64,000 nucleotides of DNA from Exiguobacterium aurantiacum DSM 6208. Its GTDB lineage: Bacteria > Bacillota > Bacilli > Exiguobacteriales > Exiguobacteriaceae. The notes below the pieces were generated by a model, which made no database searches, was not told where the DNA came from, and saw only the letters and a list, made by a program, of their open reading frames with translations. Made by a program: the position numbers and the translations under genes. Shown here piece after piece: positions 9,901-18,153 of the stretch; position 1 is the first letter of the stretch; each line of letters starts with the position of its first letter. Where the stretch lies: contig NZ_JNIQ01000001.1 of NCBI RefSeq assembly GCF_000702585.1, positions 1,121,001-1,185,000 of the forward strand, in the 5' to 3' direction.

Positions 9901-10047
9901 GCCGAGGCGCTCGACGTGTTGAAACAAGACGCGACGCTGAAAGAACTCGCCCAGTCCGGGGAACGCATCTTCAGCACGGACCCGTATCAATATGTAAAAG
10001 CAGGGAGCGACATGCCGCAAGCGGTCGCTCAGGAGGTACAACTATGA
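6964..10047 (+). CDS. Large CgeB-like glycosyltransferase with three N-terminal beta-sandwich-like domains
   Basis: A 1027-residue cytoplasmic protein (basic N-terminus, no signal peptide). Residues 50-170, 210-330 and 340-470 look like three copies of one beta-rich domain, each with a core like LYIISYSLTER, then a paired strand such as VRYLRFALRVDGQGE. Residues about 500-830 resemble the spore maturation protein CgeB-type glycosyltransferase (FWNKEDPIHYDRF, then FSRRVFEGLACATPVVST, the nucleotide-sugar site). Residues 840-1000 resemble a GT2 fold (QDYEHKHLVVFLD, DWMAFIRPGDYYG) with an altered metal motif, so that half may be inactive. ATG 6964 is set by GGAGG. The last four bases overlap the next gene. 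It probably adds sugars to the surface polymer made by this locus; donor and acceptor are unknown. Confidence 0.75.
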   Translation: MSWKRKVKRGVYLGMQRGKRIGRRLMKGTKTQVQTRQFVEVVPSWHARTSANYEVDGAALVSTMAEKQFLTYGERASSFRTVPGPDSFQLNPSIREFDASLNVEKSGDIDVTLLVMMYSDQERTRVVRVGDGVRTTVTLREDETKTRFVIQTQGKGRVLIQSLLIDGQPLWNVEGMSSAVADSDFDTMIELDAESLELLSPLSRIVHVDGGTITVTGQGNQYEHYGVHESALPHVDTERGIDFPLADMDDYVYRFYLKGDATEMAKATLFVATYAHGERDQLIEVPLGFSNVMSLTPSHESVRYFVRFHGNGTISDLKLGVIRENSVRRTETFDLDPTFWTIPTPESIKLKQDPNGLRLVLDVEPDARRYVSYMETNNRFTVLPKEKPYTVRPNHRYRVTVDGELGENTGVVLYIISYSLTERLSMQQVQLGSEKIFEFSKDVRYLRFALRVDGQGETLVTNIRVSEEIITDRTQVPEWIDPREARLFEATPRELHEMKVAAIFDEFTTASYRPECELITFSPDDWPAVLADRQPDFLMVESAWKGNDKTWEKKIVKYGTNTWEELDALLEWCRLNNVPTVFWNKEDPIHYDRFIETAKRFDFVYTTDANILDNYKEDCGHDRVGALPFAAQPKEHNPIRLPGTREPFASFAGSYYANRHESRRIDMDRLFAAADKYGLVIYDRNYEMNQRGETDQLQFPEQFRKSIRGSLKYNQIAKAYKGFKVMLNVNSVNDSPTMFSRRVFEGLACATPVVSTRSIGVKQMLGDYVFLDEGDEMLEETFRKLLTDDSFYEDVAMGGMRHVLKYHTYTQRLAQVVGTIGLPYRVDHPEVALVAFVRSADEMDRAVETFRAQDYEHKHLVVFLDKFEGHLDLYEAYNTEDVSTFMLSYLPQYNALSEILDGFDWMAFIRPGDYYGPAYVSDYMLATRYADSNILTKEDYFTWDDKLEKIDSDGTYRYVFDATPSRSIMKPDVLRFYSVAEALDVLKQDATLKELAQSGERIFSTDPYQYVKAGSDMPQAVAQEVQL

Positions 10048-12203
10048 CGACACCACTTCGCGTCCTCGTCTACGGGGACGTCAACTTGAACTTGATCGAC
10101 GGGTCGGCCATCTGGCTGACGTCCGTCGTCTCGATGTTGAACCAAGACCCATCGATCAAAGTCGACGTGCTCTTGAAACGCTCGATTACGAAACCAGAAG
10201 TGACGGCCGGCATCCGCGAGTTGCCGAACGTCCGCTTCATCGACGTGTTCGCCGATCCAACTTATCAAGACGCGCCGTACGTCGAGCGCAAGGTGCTCCA
10301 AGCCGACGAGGCGGCGGGGCTGATCGATGAGTTGATGACGAAGGAGAAGTATGACCTCGCCTTCGTCCGCGGCTTCCAGCTCGCGTACGACTTGTCACAA
10401 TATGAACAGACGATGGCGAAGACGTGGACGTACATCACAGATTTCACGCACGACCATACGCAAGCGTCCGAAGAAGAGCTCGCCCGGCTGAAACAGATCG
10501 CGTCGCGCTCGGCGCGCATGCTCTGCCAGACCGAGGCGATGAAGACGTACTTCGAGTCGTTCTTGCCGACGGACCGTCCGTTCCTCATTTTGAACCCGAT
10601 GATCCCGAACGTGAAAGAGGCCGTCCCGACGTTCACGAAACCGAACGACCGTCTCGTCTACACGGGCAAGTTCGCACCGCTCTGGTATTCGACGGAGATC
10701 CTCGACGCGTTCGCGAAGCTCCGTGCCGACTATCCGGCCGAGCTGCACGTCGCGGGAGACAAGTTCAACCAAGACCCGAACAACCCGAACTTCAAACAAG
10801 ACATCCTCGCCCGCTTGAAGTCGGATGACGGGCTGACGTGGCTCAAGGGCATCCCGCGCGCCGACGTCGAGACGCTCATCGAATCGAGTGCGATCGGCGT
10901 GTCATGGCGCCATCCGGAGCTTGACGCCTCGCTCGAACTGTCGACGAAACTGCTCGAGTACGGCTCGCTCGGGAAACCGGTACTATTGAACCGGAACCCG
11001 ATGCATGAGCTCATCCTCGGCCCGGACTACCCGCTCTACGTCAACTCGGAACAGGAGTTCATCGAGAAGGCGAAGCTCGCCTTGACCGATGAGGCCGTTT
11101 ACCGCGACGCGGCGACACGGCTATATGAGATGGCGCAGTACTATACGTTCACGAACACGTACAAACGCCTCCGTGACGAGTTGTGGTCGATGAAGAAGAT
11201 CAACCTTCTGTTCGCCGGGCACGACTTCAAGTTCCTGCGTCTGTTCATGGATTACTTCGAGCGCCACCCGCGCTTCAACGTCTTGATCGACGAGTGGGAA
11301 GGACACAAGATTCATGACGTGAATCACAGCAAGGCGTGTCTCGAACAGGCCGACATCATCTTCTGTGAGTGGGGGCTCGGCAACGCCGTCTGGTACTCGC
11401 ATCATAAGAAGCCGCATCAGACGATGATCGTCCGCATCCACCGCCAAGAGAAAGAGACGCCGTTCCCGCGCGAGTACAACTTGCACAACATCGACCGCAT
11501 CATCCTCGTGTCGCCATATATGCTCGAGGAGATGTATCGTCTGTTCCGCATCCCGCGCCACAAGATGACGATGATCTACAACGCCGTCGACGGGACGCGT
11601 CTCGTTCAACCGAAACAGCTCGACGACTTGACGTTCCATCTCGGCATGATCGGGGTCAACCCGAAGCTGAAACGGCTCGACCTCGCGCTCGACATGCTCG
11701 AGACGCTCCGCAAGGAAGACACGCGCTACAAGCTGTTCATCAAAGGACATCACCCGAACGAGATCTACTGGATCAACAAACGGGAAGACGAGCGCGCCTA
11801 CTACGACCGTCTGCTCGAGCGACTCGAGGAGCCGGCGTTCAAAGACAGCGTCGTCTTTGACGGTCACGGCAACGACGTGCCGGAATGGTTGACGAAGATC
11901 GGGTTCGTCTTATCGACGAGCGACCTCGAGAGCTTCCACCTCGCACCGGCCGAGGCGATGACGTCGGGCACGTATCCGATCATCCGTCACTGGACGGGCA
12001 GCGAGACGATTTACCCGGACGACGTGTTGATGGAGAACGTCTTAGACGGCGTCGACATCATCCGCTCGTTCCGCGGCGAGTCCGACAAGCTGCTCGCCTC
12101 GACCGAACGGTTCATGGCGTACGCGCATCACCATTTCGCCATCGAGACGCTCGCGCCGAAGCTTGAACAACTCATCTTGACCGAAATGAATCGAAAACAA
12201 TGA
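10044..12203 (+). CDS. Two-domain GT4-type glycosyltransferase
   Basis: 719 residues with two GT-B type halves. The first (1-375) ends in a glycosyltransferase group 1 pattern (RLVYTGKFAPLW, then STKLLEYGSLGKPVLLNRN). The second starts near residue 383 (KKINLLFAGHDFKF) and has a clear GT4 core: IYNAVDGTRL, GVNPKLKRLDLAL, then STSDLESFHLAPAEAMTSG, where the Glu-rich loop contacts the nucleotide-sugar donor. ATGA overlap with the upstream gene and a GGAGG site indicate translational coupling. Two catalytic halves suggest either two successive linkages or one degenerate half. No membrane segment is seen, so it should act on a lipid-linked chain at the inner face of the membrane. Confidence 0.8.
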   Translation: MTTPLRVLVYGDVNLNLIDGSAIWLTSVVSMLNQDPSIKVDVLLKRSITKPEVTAGIRELPNVRFIDVFADPTYQDAPYVERKVLQADEAAGLIDELMTKEKYDLAFVRGFQLAYDLSQYEQTMAKTWTYITDFTHDHTQASEEELARLKQIASRSARMLCQTEAMKTYFESFLPTDRPFLILNPMIPNVKEAVPTFTKPNDRLVYTGKFAPLWYSTEILDAFAKLRADYPAELHVAGDKFNQDPNNPNFKQDILARLKSDDGLTWLKGIPRADVETLIESSAIGVSWRHPELDASLELSTKLLEYGSLGKPVLLNRNPMHELILGPDYPLYVNSEQEFIEKAKLALTDEAVYRDAATRLYEMAQYYTFTNTYKRLRDELWSMKKINLLFAGHDFKFLRLFMDYFERHPRFNVLIDEWEGHKIHDVNHSKACLEQADIIFCEWGLGNAVWYSHHKKPHQTMIVRIHRQEKETPFPREYNLHNIDRIILVSPYMLEEMYRLFRIPRHKMTMIYNAVDGTRLVQPKQLDDLTFHLGMIGVNPKLKRLDLALDMLETLRKEDTRYKLFIKGHHPNEIYWINKREDERAYYDRLLERLEEPAFKDSVVFDGHGNDVPEWLTKIGFVLSTSDLESFHLAPAEAMTSGTYPIIRHWTGSETIYPDDVLMENVLDGVDIIRSFRGESDKLLASTERFMAYAHHHFAIETLAPKLEQLILTEMNRKQ

Positions 12204-12234
12204 GCAAGCCCGGGCTTCCGGGTTTGCTCGTTTT
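12202..12234 (+). terminator. Terminator-like hairpin inside the operon
   Basis: GAGCAAGCCCGG - GCTT - CCGGGTTTGCTC, then GTTTT. It stands between two genes of the same locus only 55 bases apart, so it may reduce rather than stop downstream transcription. Confidence 0.7.
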
Positions 12235-12257
12235 ACCATACTTAGAGGAGATGCATT

Positions 12258-14222
12258 ATGAGCCATTTTATGTATGAAGCGAAGACGCATACGCTCGATT
12301 TTGAGCGCCGTGACGGATTGACGCACGTCATCTCCGAGACGCCGCTCGACGTGCGCCTCGGCCATTACGACCCGTCTCGCGAGGAGCCGAACGGGATGAA
12401 CGTCGCTTTGCGCCTCGATGACGCATTCACGGTCGACGTGCCGTTCAACAACTTGCTGCCGGTCTATTATTCGGAAGCACCGGTCGTCGTCGGTTCATCG
12501 CTCGTCGATGTCGCCGATCGGGCCGGCAAGTCGACAGAACGACAGGAGTCGGCGAGCCAGATGCGCCACATCGGTCACATCTTCGGACGCGACACGCGCA
12601 TCGAGGGCGTCAAACGTCTCGCTGCCGGCGAACGGCTGACTGTACAAGACGGGCACGTCACAATCGAGACGTGGGACGAGCTGCCGCGCGGGGCGTCCAA
12701 ACTACGGGACGACTTCACCGACACATGGCTCACGGCACTTCGACGCGCCGCTGCCGTCCCGATGGCGTCTGTGAACATTCCGTTCTCAGGCAGTGCACTC
12801 GACGTATTGCTCGCGAAACTTTACCTCGAAGCGGGGAAAGACGTGACGCTCCACGTCCCGGACGAGAAAGGGAACGAGGCGACGCTCGCCCGTGACTTGC
12901 TCGCTGAAGCGGAACTCGCCGTGACACCGACACCTGACGAGACGATCACGCTCTCGCTCAGCCGCCGGATGGCGTCGTCCTATGAGGCGACGGACGGCAA
13001 CTTGTCCGCCTACGAGAGTGTGACGACCGGGCGCGACATCGACCATGGATATGCCGAAGTCGGCAAACACGGCTCGGACTGGTTGTACGGCAAGCACATC
13101 TTCTTGAAAGACAACATGGACGAGCACGAGGCGAAGCAACAGCTGTCGCGGAAAGCGATCCGTCCATTTGAAGGATTTGGCGAAGGCGAACGCGAACAAG
13201 TCGAGGCGATGCTCGATCGTTTGTTCGACGAAGAGACGGACCGCGATTGGAGCGGACGGCTCGAGGCGGCCTGGTTCCATTTGAAGGTCGAACATTTTCA
13301 CGCTTACGCCCGGAGCGGGTTCATGCGCGAGATGACGATCCTTCAGCCGCTCTTTGACCGGGACGTCCTCCGCCACATCATCGAGGCGCCTTACGAGCTC
13401 CGCCGTCAAGGGCACCTCGTCAAAGTCGCCCTCGACGCCTTGTTCGGCGAGAAGCCGCTCCATTTCATCAAAGAATCGTTCGCGTGGAGTGACTCACCGC
13501 TTTTGCCGACGATTATTCCGGCGCCGCTCAACTGGCGGCTCATGCTCGACCACGTCGTGCCGGGGCAAGTGAAGCAGTTGAACGAGCGGCTCGGGGTCGA
13601 AGCGGGCGTGAGTGAACGCTTCAAACCGAGCGAGACGCCGGAACACGGCTACGTCTCGCTTTGGAACGACTGGACGGCCCGTAATTGGACCGTTCAACTG
13701 GACGGGTCGGAGATCGACCCGGAACAAGTCGAGCTCGTCGTGCCGGAGTCGCACAAGCCGCGCTCGGTGACGGTCAAGCCGTTCATTTACCATTATTTCG
13801 TCCCGTTCAACGCCGACTTGTTCAACTTGCGGGAGGATCAGTTCGTCGCCAACATCGAAGTGCTCCCGCTCGGCGGGGAGAACGGGTATCTCCAACTGTT
13901 CAACCAAAGTTTCAGCGCGCCGCCGTCGTCCGAGTTCCAAAAAGACGCGACGCTCGGAAGTGCGCCGTATATCGACCTCGACGGGTCGATCGAGCTGTTG
14001 TCTGAAGACGTGACGCCGATCGAGCTGTACGTCATGCAGTATGACGCGAAAAAGAATTTGAAGAAGACGGCGTTCAGCCATGAGCTCCGTCCCGGTGTGA
14101 ATGAGATCCGCCACCGGATTCCGAAAGAAGTTGAAGCGAAGTTCGTCAAGTTAGCATTCAAATTCCAAAACGACCAACACACCGTCCAATTGAAGATGGG
14201 GTCGTGGGTCATAGAAAGCTGA
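12258..14222 (+). CDS. Degenerate asparagine-synthetase-like protein with C-terminal beta domain
   Basis: 654 residues. Residues 1-130 resemble the glutaminase half of AsnB (LPVYYSEAPVVVGSSL) but lack the catalytic Cys at position 2 (protein starts MSHFMYE). Residues 170-430 resemble the synthetase half: IPFSGSALDVLLAKL in place of the SGGLDSS ATP loop, KHGSDWLYGKH in place of GSDELFGGY, and LFDRDVLRHIIEAPYE in place of the usual PFLD region. The first is disturbed, so ATP use is uncertain. Residues about 500-654 resemble the domain found three times in the CgeB-like protein upstream. Known AsnB relatives amidate or aminoacylate sugars and antibiotics. A role in modifying the polymer or scaffolding the enzymes is inference. 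AGAGGAG sets ATG 12258. Confidence 0.65.
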   Translation: MSHFMYEAKTHTLDFERRDGLTHVISETPLDVRLGHYDPSREEPNGMNVALRLDDAFTVDVPFNNLLPVYYSEAPVVVGSSLVDVADRAGKSTERQESASQMRHIGHIFGRDTRIEGVKRLAAGERLTVQDGHVTIETWDELPRGASKLRDDFTDTWLTALRRAAAVPMASVNIPFSGSALDVLLAKLYLEAGKDVTLHVPDEKGNEATLARDLLAEAELAVTPTPDETITLSLSRRMASSYEATDGNLSAYESVTTGRDIDHGYAEVGKHGSDWLYGKHIFLKDNMDEHEAKQQLSRKAIRPFEGFGEGEREQVEAMLDRLFDEETDRDWSGRLEAAWFHLKVEHFHAYARSGFMREMTILQPLFDRDVLRHIIEAPYELRRQGHLVKVALDALFGEKPLHFIKESFAWSDSPLLPTIIPAPLNWRLMLDHVVPGQVKQLNERLGVEAGVSERFKPSETPEHGYVSLWNDWTARNWTVQLDGSEIDPEQVELVVPESHKPRSVTVKPFIYHYFVPFNADLFNLREDQFVANIEVLPLGGENGYLQLFNQSFSAPPSSEFQKDATLGSAPYIDLDGSIELLSEDVTPIELYVMQYDAKKNLKKTAFSHELRPGVNEIRHRIPKEVEAKFVKLAFKFQNDQHTVQLKMGSWVIES

Positions 14223-14232
14223 GGAAATCGTC

Positions 14233-14586
14233 ATGGACCGTCAACAAGTTGAGTATGTCGAACGTGAGAATGCATTTTTACGGGAACAGCTGCAAGCATT
14301 GACCGACCAAATCGAAGCGGTGAAACAAGACGTGCTCGAAGAGGGCGCGAAACATATCCGCGGTAAAGAAAACACGATCCAGAAGATGAAAGAGCTCGAG
14401 CGGGAAGTCCGGCAGGCGAAAGCGAACGCTGACAAGTGGCGAAAAGTTGCCGCGAGCGAGAAAGCGAAGCGGGAGACGGTCGAGACCGAACTCAAACGGA
14501 TCCAACAGATCGTGGAGCGCGCGAAAGCGATCCCGGTCGCCGGCAAGCTCGTCGCCAAGATCGAACGGGAAGGGCAATCGTCATGA
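14233..14586 (+). CDS. Small coiled-coil protein in the glycopolymer operon
   Basis: 117 residues, nearly all predicted coiled coil: long runs of Glu, Lys, Gln and Arg with leucine or valine at heptad spacing (for example ENAFLREQLQALTDQI) and no cysteine or membrane segment. GAGGAAAT precedes the ATG. It starts ten bases after the asparagine-synthetase-like gene and overlaps the next glycosyltransferase by ATGA, so it is made together with them. It could tether the cytoplasmic glycosyltransferases or measure chain length, as coiled coils do in some O-antigen systems. That role is inference; the family is not recognised. Confidence 0.7.
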   Translation: MDRQQVEYVERENAFLREQLQALTDQIEAVKQDVLEEGAKHIRGKENTIQKMKELEREVRQAKANADKWRKVAASEKAKRETVETELKRIQQIVERAKAIPVAGKLVAKIEREGQSS

Positions 14587-15890
14587 GCGGGTACGAGGAG
14601 CAGTTGGCAGCGGTCCAGGCCGAGAAGAAGGCGTGGACACGCAAGGTCGATGAACAGTTTCAACCGTTGCGCCTCCCGACTTTCTTAGAAGGTCCGACCG
14701 TGCGCGGCGTCAGCGTCATCGTCGCCTCGCACGACTCGGTGGAACTGCTGAAGGCGTGTCTCGCCTCGCTCGAACGTCAGACGCTTCAGCCGCTTCAGCC
14801 GTCGCTCGTCGAATGGGTGCTCGTCTTCAACGGGCCGAACCGACAAGCGCTCCATGATGCGAGCCTGTCTTACGGGAAAGACGTCACCGTCCATCGCCTG
14901 CTCGAAGAAGAGGCGAACGTCGGCATCGCCCGCAACCGCGGGCTCGACGCCGCGACCCGTCAATACGTGACGTTTTTGGACGAGGACGACACGCTGAGCG
15001 AATCGTACTTGGAAGCGCTGTTCGCACGGGCGCTCCCGGACCGCATCGTCATCGCCGACATTCAAGATCGCGACCCGGAAGGCAAACCGCTCACGTCACC
15101 GCTCCATCGCGAGTTTTTACGTCTCGCCGGTCAGGACTGGGCGTATGAGCAGATGTCACAGCTGTTGACGTTGAACGCCTGTAAGCTCGTCCCGACCGTC
15201 TACGCGAAACGCACGGCGTACGAGCCGAGCTTAAAGAGCGGGGAAGACGTCGTCTACTTCTCGACGTTGTTCGCCACGTTCACACCGCGCGTCGAGCTAC
15301 TCGCGCCGGACACCGAGGCGATCTATTATCGGCAAGTGCGGGAACAGTCCGTCTCGAGGCAGGCGCAGAGCCACGACTTCTCGGTCCGCCAACGGATGGC
15401 GGTCATCGAGGCGCTGAATGCGTTGCTCGACCAGGCGGACGAGTCGACGCGGCGGTTGATCGAACGGAAAATCGACGCCCAGACGTCGATGATGAGTTTG
15501 TATTACCGGGACGCGGCGGACGAGCGGGCGACGATTCGCGACCTCGTCGCCGAAGCCGGACTGTCGTACTTCTCATACAGCGTGTTGAACCAGCACGCCG
15601 CATCGAGCGGTGTCGTCATCGGCGACAAGCTCGAACGAGCGGATGCGCTCATCGCGACGTATCCGGACACGGCCGTCATCCGTGTCTACTTATTGAACCC
15701 GTACACGCGCGCCAAATTAAAAGAAGTCGTGACCGATGATCAGTTCCGTCGCTTGACGTTCGCAAACGTTTCCGTCTCGAATTGGTCATTATTGCCTGAA
15801 GTTTGCTATAGTGTAGGGGATGTGCGTGCGGCAGCGCTCAGTACGGAGTATCTACTCGGTACGAACGTACGAGCGGTTCGCCCGGTATAA
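14583..15890 (+). CDS. GT2 family glycosyltransferase
   Basis: 435 residues. A short charged helix (1-35) precedes a GT-A fold with VSVIVASHDSVELLKACLAS, NVGIARNRGLDAATRQYVTFLDEDD and the acidic metal motif DEDD near residue 137. The C-terminal 200 residues are helical and poorly conserved. ATG 14583 overlaps the stop of the coiled-coil gene (ATGA), which implies coupling. It is the last glycosyltransferase before a fresh promoter at 15915. It probably transfers one sugar to the growing polymer on the cytoplasmic side; sugar identity is unknown. No transmembrane helix is present, unlike polymerising GT2 synthases. Confidence 0.85.
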   Translation: MSGYEEQLAAVQAEKKAWTRKVDEQFQPLRLPTFLEGPTVRGVSVIVASHDSVELLKACLASLERQTLQPLQPSLVEWVLVFNGPNRQALHDASLSYGKDVTVHRLLEEEANVGIARNRGLDAATRQYVTFLDEDDTLSESYLEALFARALPDRIVIADIQDRDPEGKPLTSPLHREFLRLAGQDWAYEQMSQLLTLNACKLVPTVYAKRTAYEPSLKSGEDVVYFSTLFATFTPRVELLAPDTEAIYYRQVREQSVSRQAQSHDFSVRQRMAVIEALNALLDQADESTRRLIERKIDAQTSMMSLYYRDAADERATIRDLVAEAGLSYFSYSVLNQHAASSGVVIGDKLERADALIATYPDTAVIRVYLLNPYTRAKLKEVVTDDQFRRLTFANVSVSNWSLLPEVCYSVGDVRAAALSTEYLLGTNVRAVRPV

Positions 15891-15914
15891 TCCCGTTTTG
15901 TCATGAAAATGTAA

Positions 15915-15944
15915 TTGCTTAATAAATCGTATCAGGAGTATAAT
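15915..15944 (+). promoter_or_regulatory. Promoter before wecC
   Basis: TTGCTT at 15915, 18-base spacer, perfect TATAAT at 15939. It lies in a 145-base AT-rich gap and starts the second half of the locus. Confidence 0.65.
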
Positions 15945-15996
15945 GGGTTTGATTTTTGGTAAAATCCTAAACAATATGAAATGTTAAGTAATATTC

Positions 15997-16012
15997 AGTG
16001 ACACCTGTCACT
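15997..16012 (+). promoter_or_regulatory. Perfect palindrome in the wecC leader
   Basis: AGTGACA - CC - TGTCACT, 7+2+7 bases, about 53 bases after the -10 and 23 before the wecC start. It could be an operator for a dimeric repressor or a small RNA hairpin. No regulator for it is visible nearby. Confidence 0.4.
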
Positions 16013-16035
16013 AATCTATGGAGGTAAGCTCAACT

Positions 16036-17325
16036 ATGAAAGTATGTACGATCGGATTAGGATATATTGGACTCCCAACGTCAGCGGTCTTCGCCCAATA
16101 CGGCGTCGACGTCATCGGTGTGGACATTCATCAGTCAGTTGTCGATAAATTGAACCGTGGCGAAATCCACATCGAAGAGCCAGGCCTCGGAGACGTCGTC
16201 AAAGACGTCGTCGCGAAAGGCAAGTTCCACGCATCACTTGAACCAGAAAAAGCAGACGCGTTCATCATCGCCGTCCCGACACCAAACAACGATGACGAGC
16301 ACAAATCGTGTGACCTCACGTACGTGCTTGAAGCGACGAAACGCGTCCTTCCATATGTCGAGAAAGGCAACGTCATCATCGTCGAGTCGACGATCGCACC
16401 ACGTACGATGGACGACCATGTCAAGCCACTCGTCGAAGCGGCAGGCTTCACAGTCGGCGAAGACATCTTCCTCGTCCACTGCCCGGAGCGCGTGCTCCCA
16501 GGTCAGATCTTGCATGAGCTCGTGTACAACAACCGCATCGTCGGCGGGATCACGCCTGACTGCGCGGAAGCCGGTGCGAAAGTATACGGCACGTTCGTAA
16601 AAGGTGAGATCATCAAGACGGACGCGAAGACGGCTGAAATGTCGAAACTCATGGAGAACACGTTCCGTGACGTCAACATCGCCCTCGCGAACGAACTCGC
16701 GAAAGTATGTAACGCCCTCGACATCAACGTCCTCGACGTCATCGAGATGGCGAACAAACACCCGCGTGTCAACCTTCACAGCCCAGGACCAGGCGTCGGC
16801 GGACACTGCTTGGCAGTCGACCCGTACTTCATCGTGGCGAAACAACCTGAGCTCGCGAAGATCATCAAGCTCTCACGCGACACGAACGTATCGATGCCGG
16901 CTTACGTCGTCGAGAACGTGAAAAAGCTTGTTTCAGACCAGCCTGAGGCGAAAATCGCGGCATTCGGCGTGACATACAAAGGAAACGTCGACGACATGCG
17001 TGAAAGCCCAGCCGTCGAGATCATCGAGTTGATGCTCGAACAAGGCATGAACGTCGCCGTCCACGATCCACACGTCGAAGTCTCTTCGTCGAAACACTTC
17101 GACCTCGTGTCGAAAGAAGAAGCGATCAAAGATGCGGACATCGTCCTCGTCCTCGTTGACCACAACGAGTTCAAAGCGCTCGACTTCAACGAGTTGAACG
17201 CAGCAATGCGCCGTCCGATGATCTTTGACACACGTAACATCGTGAAGGCCGATGACAGCGACCTTGCGGTTGTCAACTACGGAAACTTGTACGAATACGT
17301 CAACGGGAAAGTGACGTTGGCCTAA
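16036..17325 (+). CDS. wecC: UDP-N-acetyl-D-mannosamine dehydrogenase (WecC type)
   Basis: Oxidises UDP-ManNAc to UDP-ManNAcA with two NAD+. 429 residues, the normal size for nucleotide-sugar 6-dehydrogenases. The N-terminal Rossmann motif is GLGYIGLPTSAVFA. The catalytic cysteine is C258 in GPGVGGHCLAVDP. The C-terminal UDP-binding part contains FGVTYKGNVDDMRESP. The neighbour wecB makes the substrate, which favours this over UDP-glucose dehydrogenase. An in-frame ATG at 16018 overlaps the ribosome site GGAGGT, so ATG 16036 is chosen. Base composition and codon use are like the neighbours. Confidence 0.9.
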   Translation: MKVCTIGLGYIGLPTSAVFAQYGVDVIGVDIHQSVVDKLNRGEIHIEEPGLGDVVKDVVAKGKFHASLEPEKADAFIIAVPTPNNDDEHKSCDLTYVLEATKRVLPYVEKGNVIIVESTIAPRTMDDHVKPLVEAAGFTVGEDIFLVHCPERVLPGQILHELVYNNRIVGGITPDCAEAGAKVYGTFVKGEIIKTDAKTAEMSKLMENTFRDVNIALANELAKVCNALDINVLDVIEMANKHPRVNLHSPGPGVGGHCLAVDPYFIVAKQPELAKIIKLSRDTNVSMPAYVVENVKKLVSDQPEAKIAAFGVTYKGNVDDMRESPAVEIIELMLEQGMNVAVHDPHVEVSSSKHFDLVSKEEAIKDADIVLVLVDHNEFKALDFNELNAAMRRPMIFDTRNIVKADDSDLAVVNYGNLYEYVNGKVTLA

Positions 17326-17342
17326 TCCGTTAGGTGCCCGCT

Positions 17343-18140
17343 ATGATCAAAGCCTCGAAACAAGTATTCATCGAACTATGGGAGAGTCTCTATTTAATAT
17401 TGAGACTCTCTCTATATGAAACGAAAAGTCGCTATTCGATGCAGTACTTCGGATACTTGTGGGAAATCATAACGCCGATCATTCAGATCGCGATTTATTG
17501 GCTCGTCTTCGGGTTCGGTCTTCGTGCGGGTCGAGACGTTGGTGATGTTCCGTTCCTTCCATGGCTCGTCTCAGGAATCGTGCCATGGTTCTTCTTTGGA
17601 CCGGCCATCGTCAGTGGTTCTCGATCCGTTTTTTCGAAGATCGCACTCGTCTCGAAGATGAGTTTCCCGATCAGCACGATCCCGGCGTACGTCATCTTGT
17701 CGGAACTGTACCGACACGTGGCGATGGTCGCGATCGCGTTCATCTTAATGATGGCGTTTGGCATCAGTGAAGGCTGGAACTTGTTGTTCTTGCCATACCT
17801 GCTCCTCAGTGCGCTCGCGTTCTTATACGCGTTCTCGCTGTTGACGTCGGCACTGGCCACGATAATCCGCGACTTTCAAAATTTGCTGTCACAAATTATT
17901 CGGATGATGCTTTATTTACTCCCTATCTTCTGGCAACCGACTGGAAAGCTCGAAACGATTCTCATGATTAACCCGCTCTACTATTTGGTGGAAGGGTACC
18001 GGTCGATGTTCCTCGGAACCGACTGGCTCATGCAGAACTTGGGCTACGGCCTCTATTTCTGGGGCTTCACGCTCGTGACGTTCTTGATCGGGTCGGCGAT
18101 TCACGTCCGTTTCCGTCGCTACTTCATTGACTATATTTAA
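17343..18140 (+). CDS. Polysaccharide ABC transporter, permease (TagG/Wzm type)
   Basis: 265 residues, six predicted membrane helices with the ABC-2 polysaccharide exporter pattern: an amphipathic N-terminus, then YLWEIITPIIQIAIYWLVFG, and near the end MINPLYYLVEGYRSMFLG, characteristic of TagG and Wzm. It would move a lipid-linked polymer across the membrane with the ATPase encoded next. GTG at 17334 is in frame but AGGTG at 17332-17336 serves better as ribosome site for ATG 17343. It is 17 bases after wecC, in the same transcript. Confidence 0.88.
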   Translation: MIKASKQVFIELWESLYLILRLSLYETKSRYSMQYFGYLWEIITPIIQIAIYWLVFGFGLRAGRDVGDVPFLPWLVSGIVPWFFFGPAIVSGSRSVFSKIALVSKMSFPISTIPAYVILSELYRHVAMVAIAFILMMAFGISEGWNLLFLPYLLLSALAFLYAFSLLTSALATIIRDFQNLLSQIIRMMLYLLPIFWQPTGKLETILMINPLYYLVEGYRSMFLGTDWLMQNLGYGLYFWGFTLVTFLIGSAIHVRFRRYFIDYI

Positions 18141-18153
18141 GGAGCGGTGACGT

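Noticed and set aside
7732-10041. 769-residue antisense open frame over the CgeB-like gene
   Set aside because: Its protein is extremely rich in Arg, Val, Asp and Glu, the expected mirror of the GAC/GTC/CTC-rich codons on the other strand. It has no start signals and no family resemblance.
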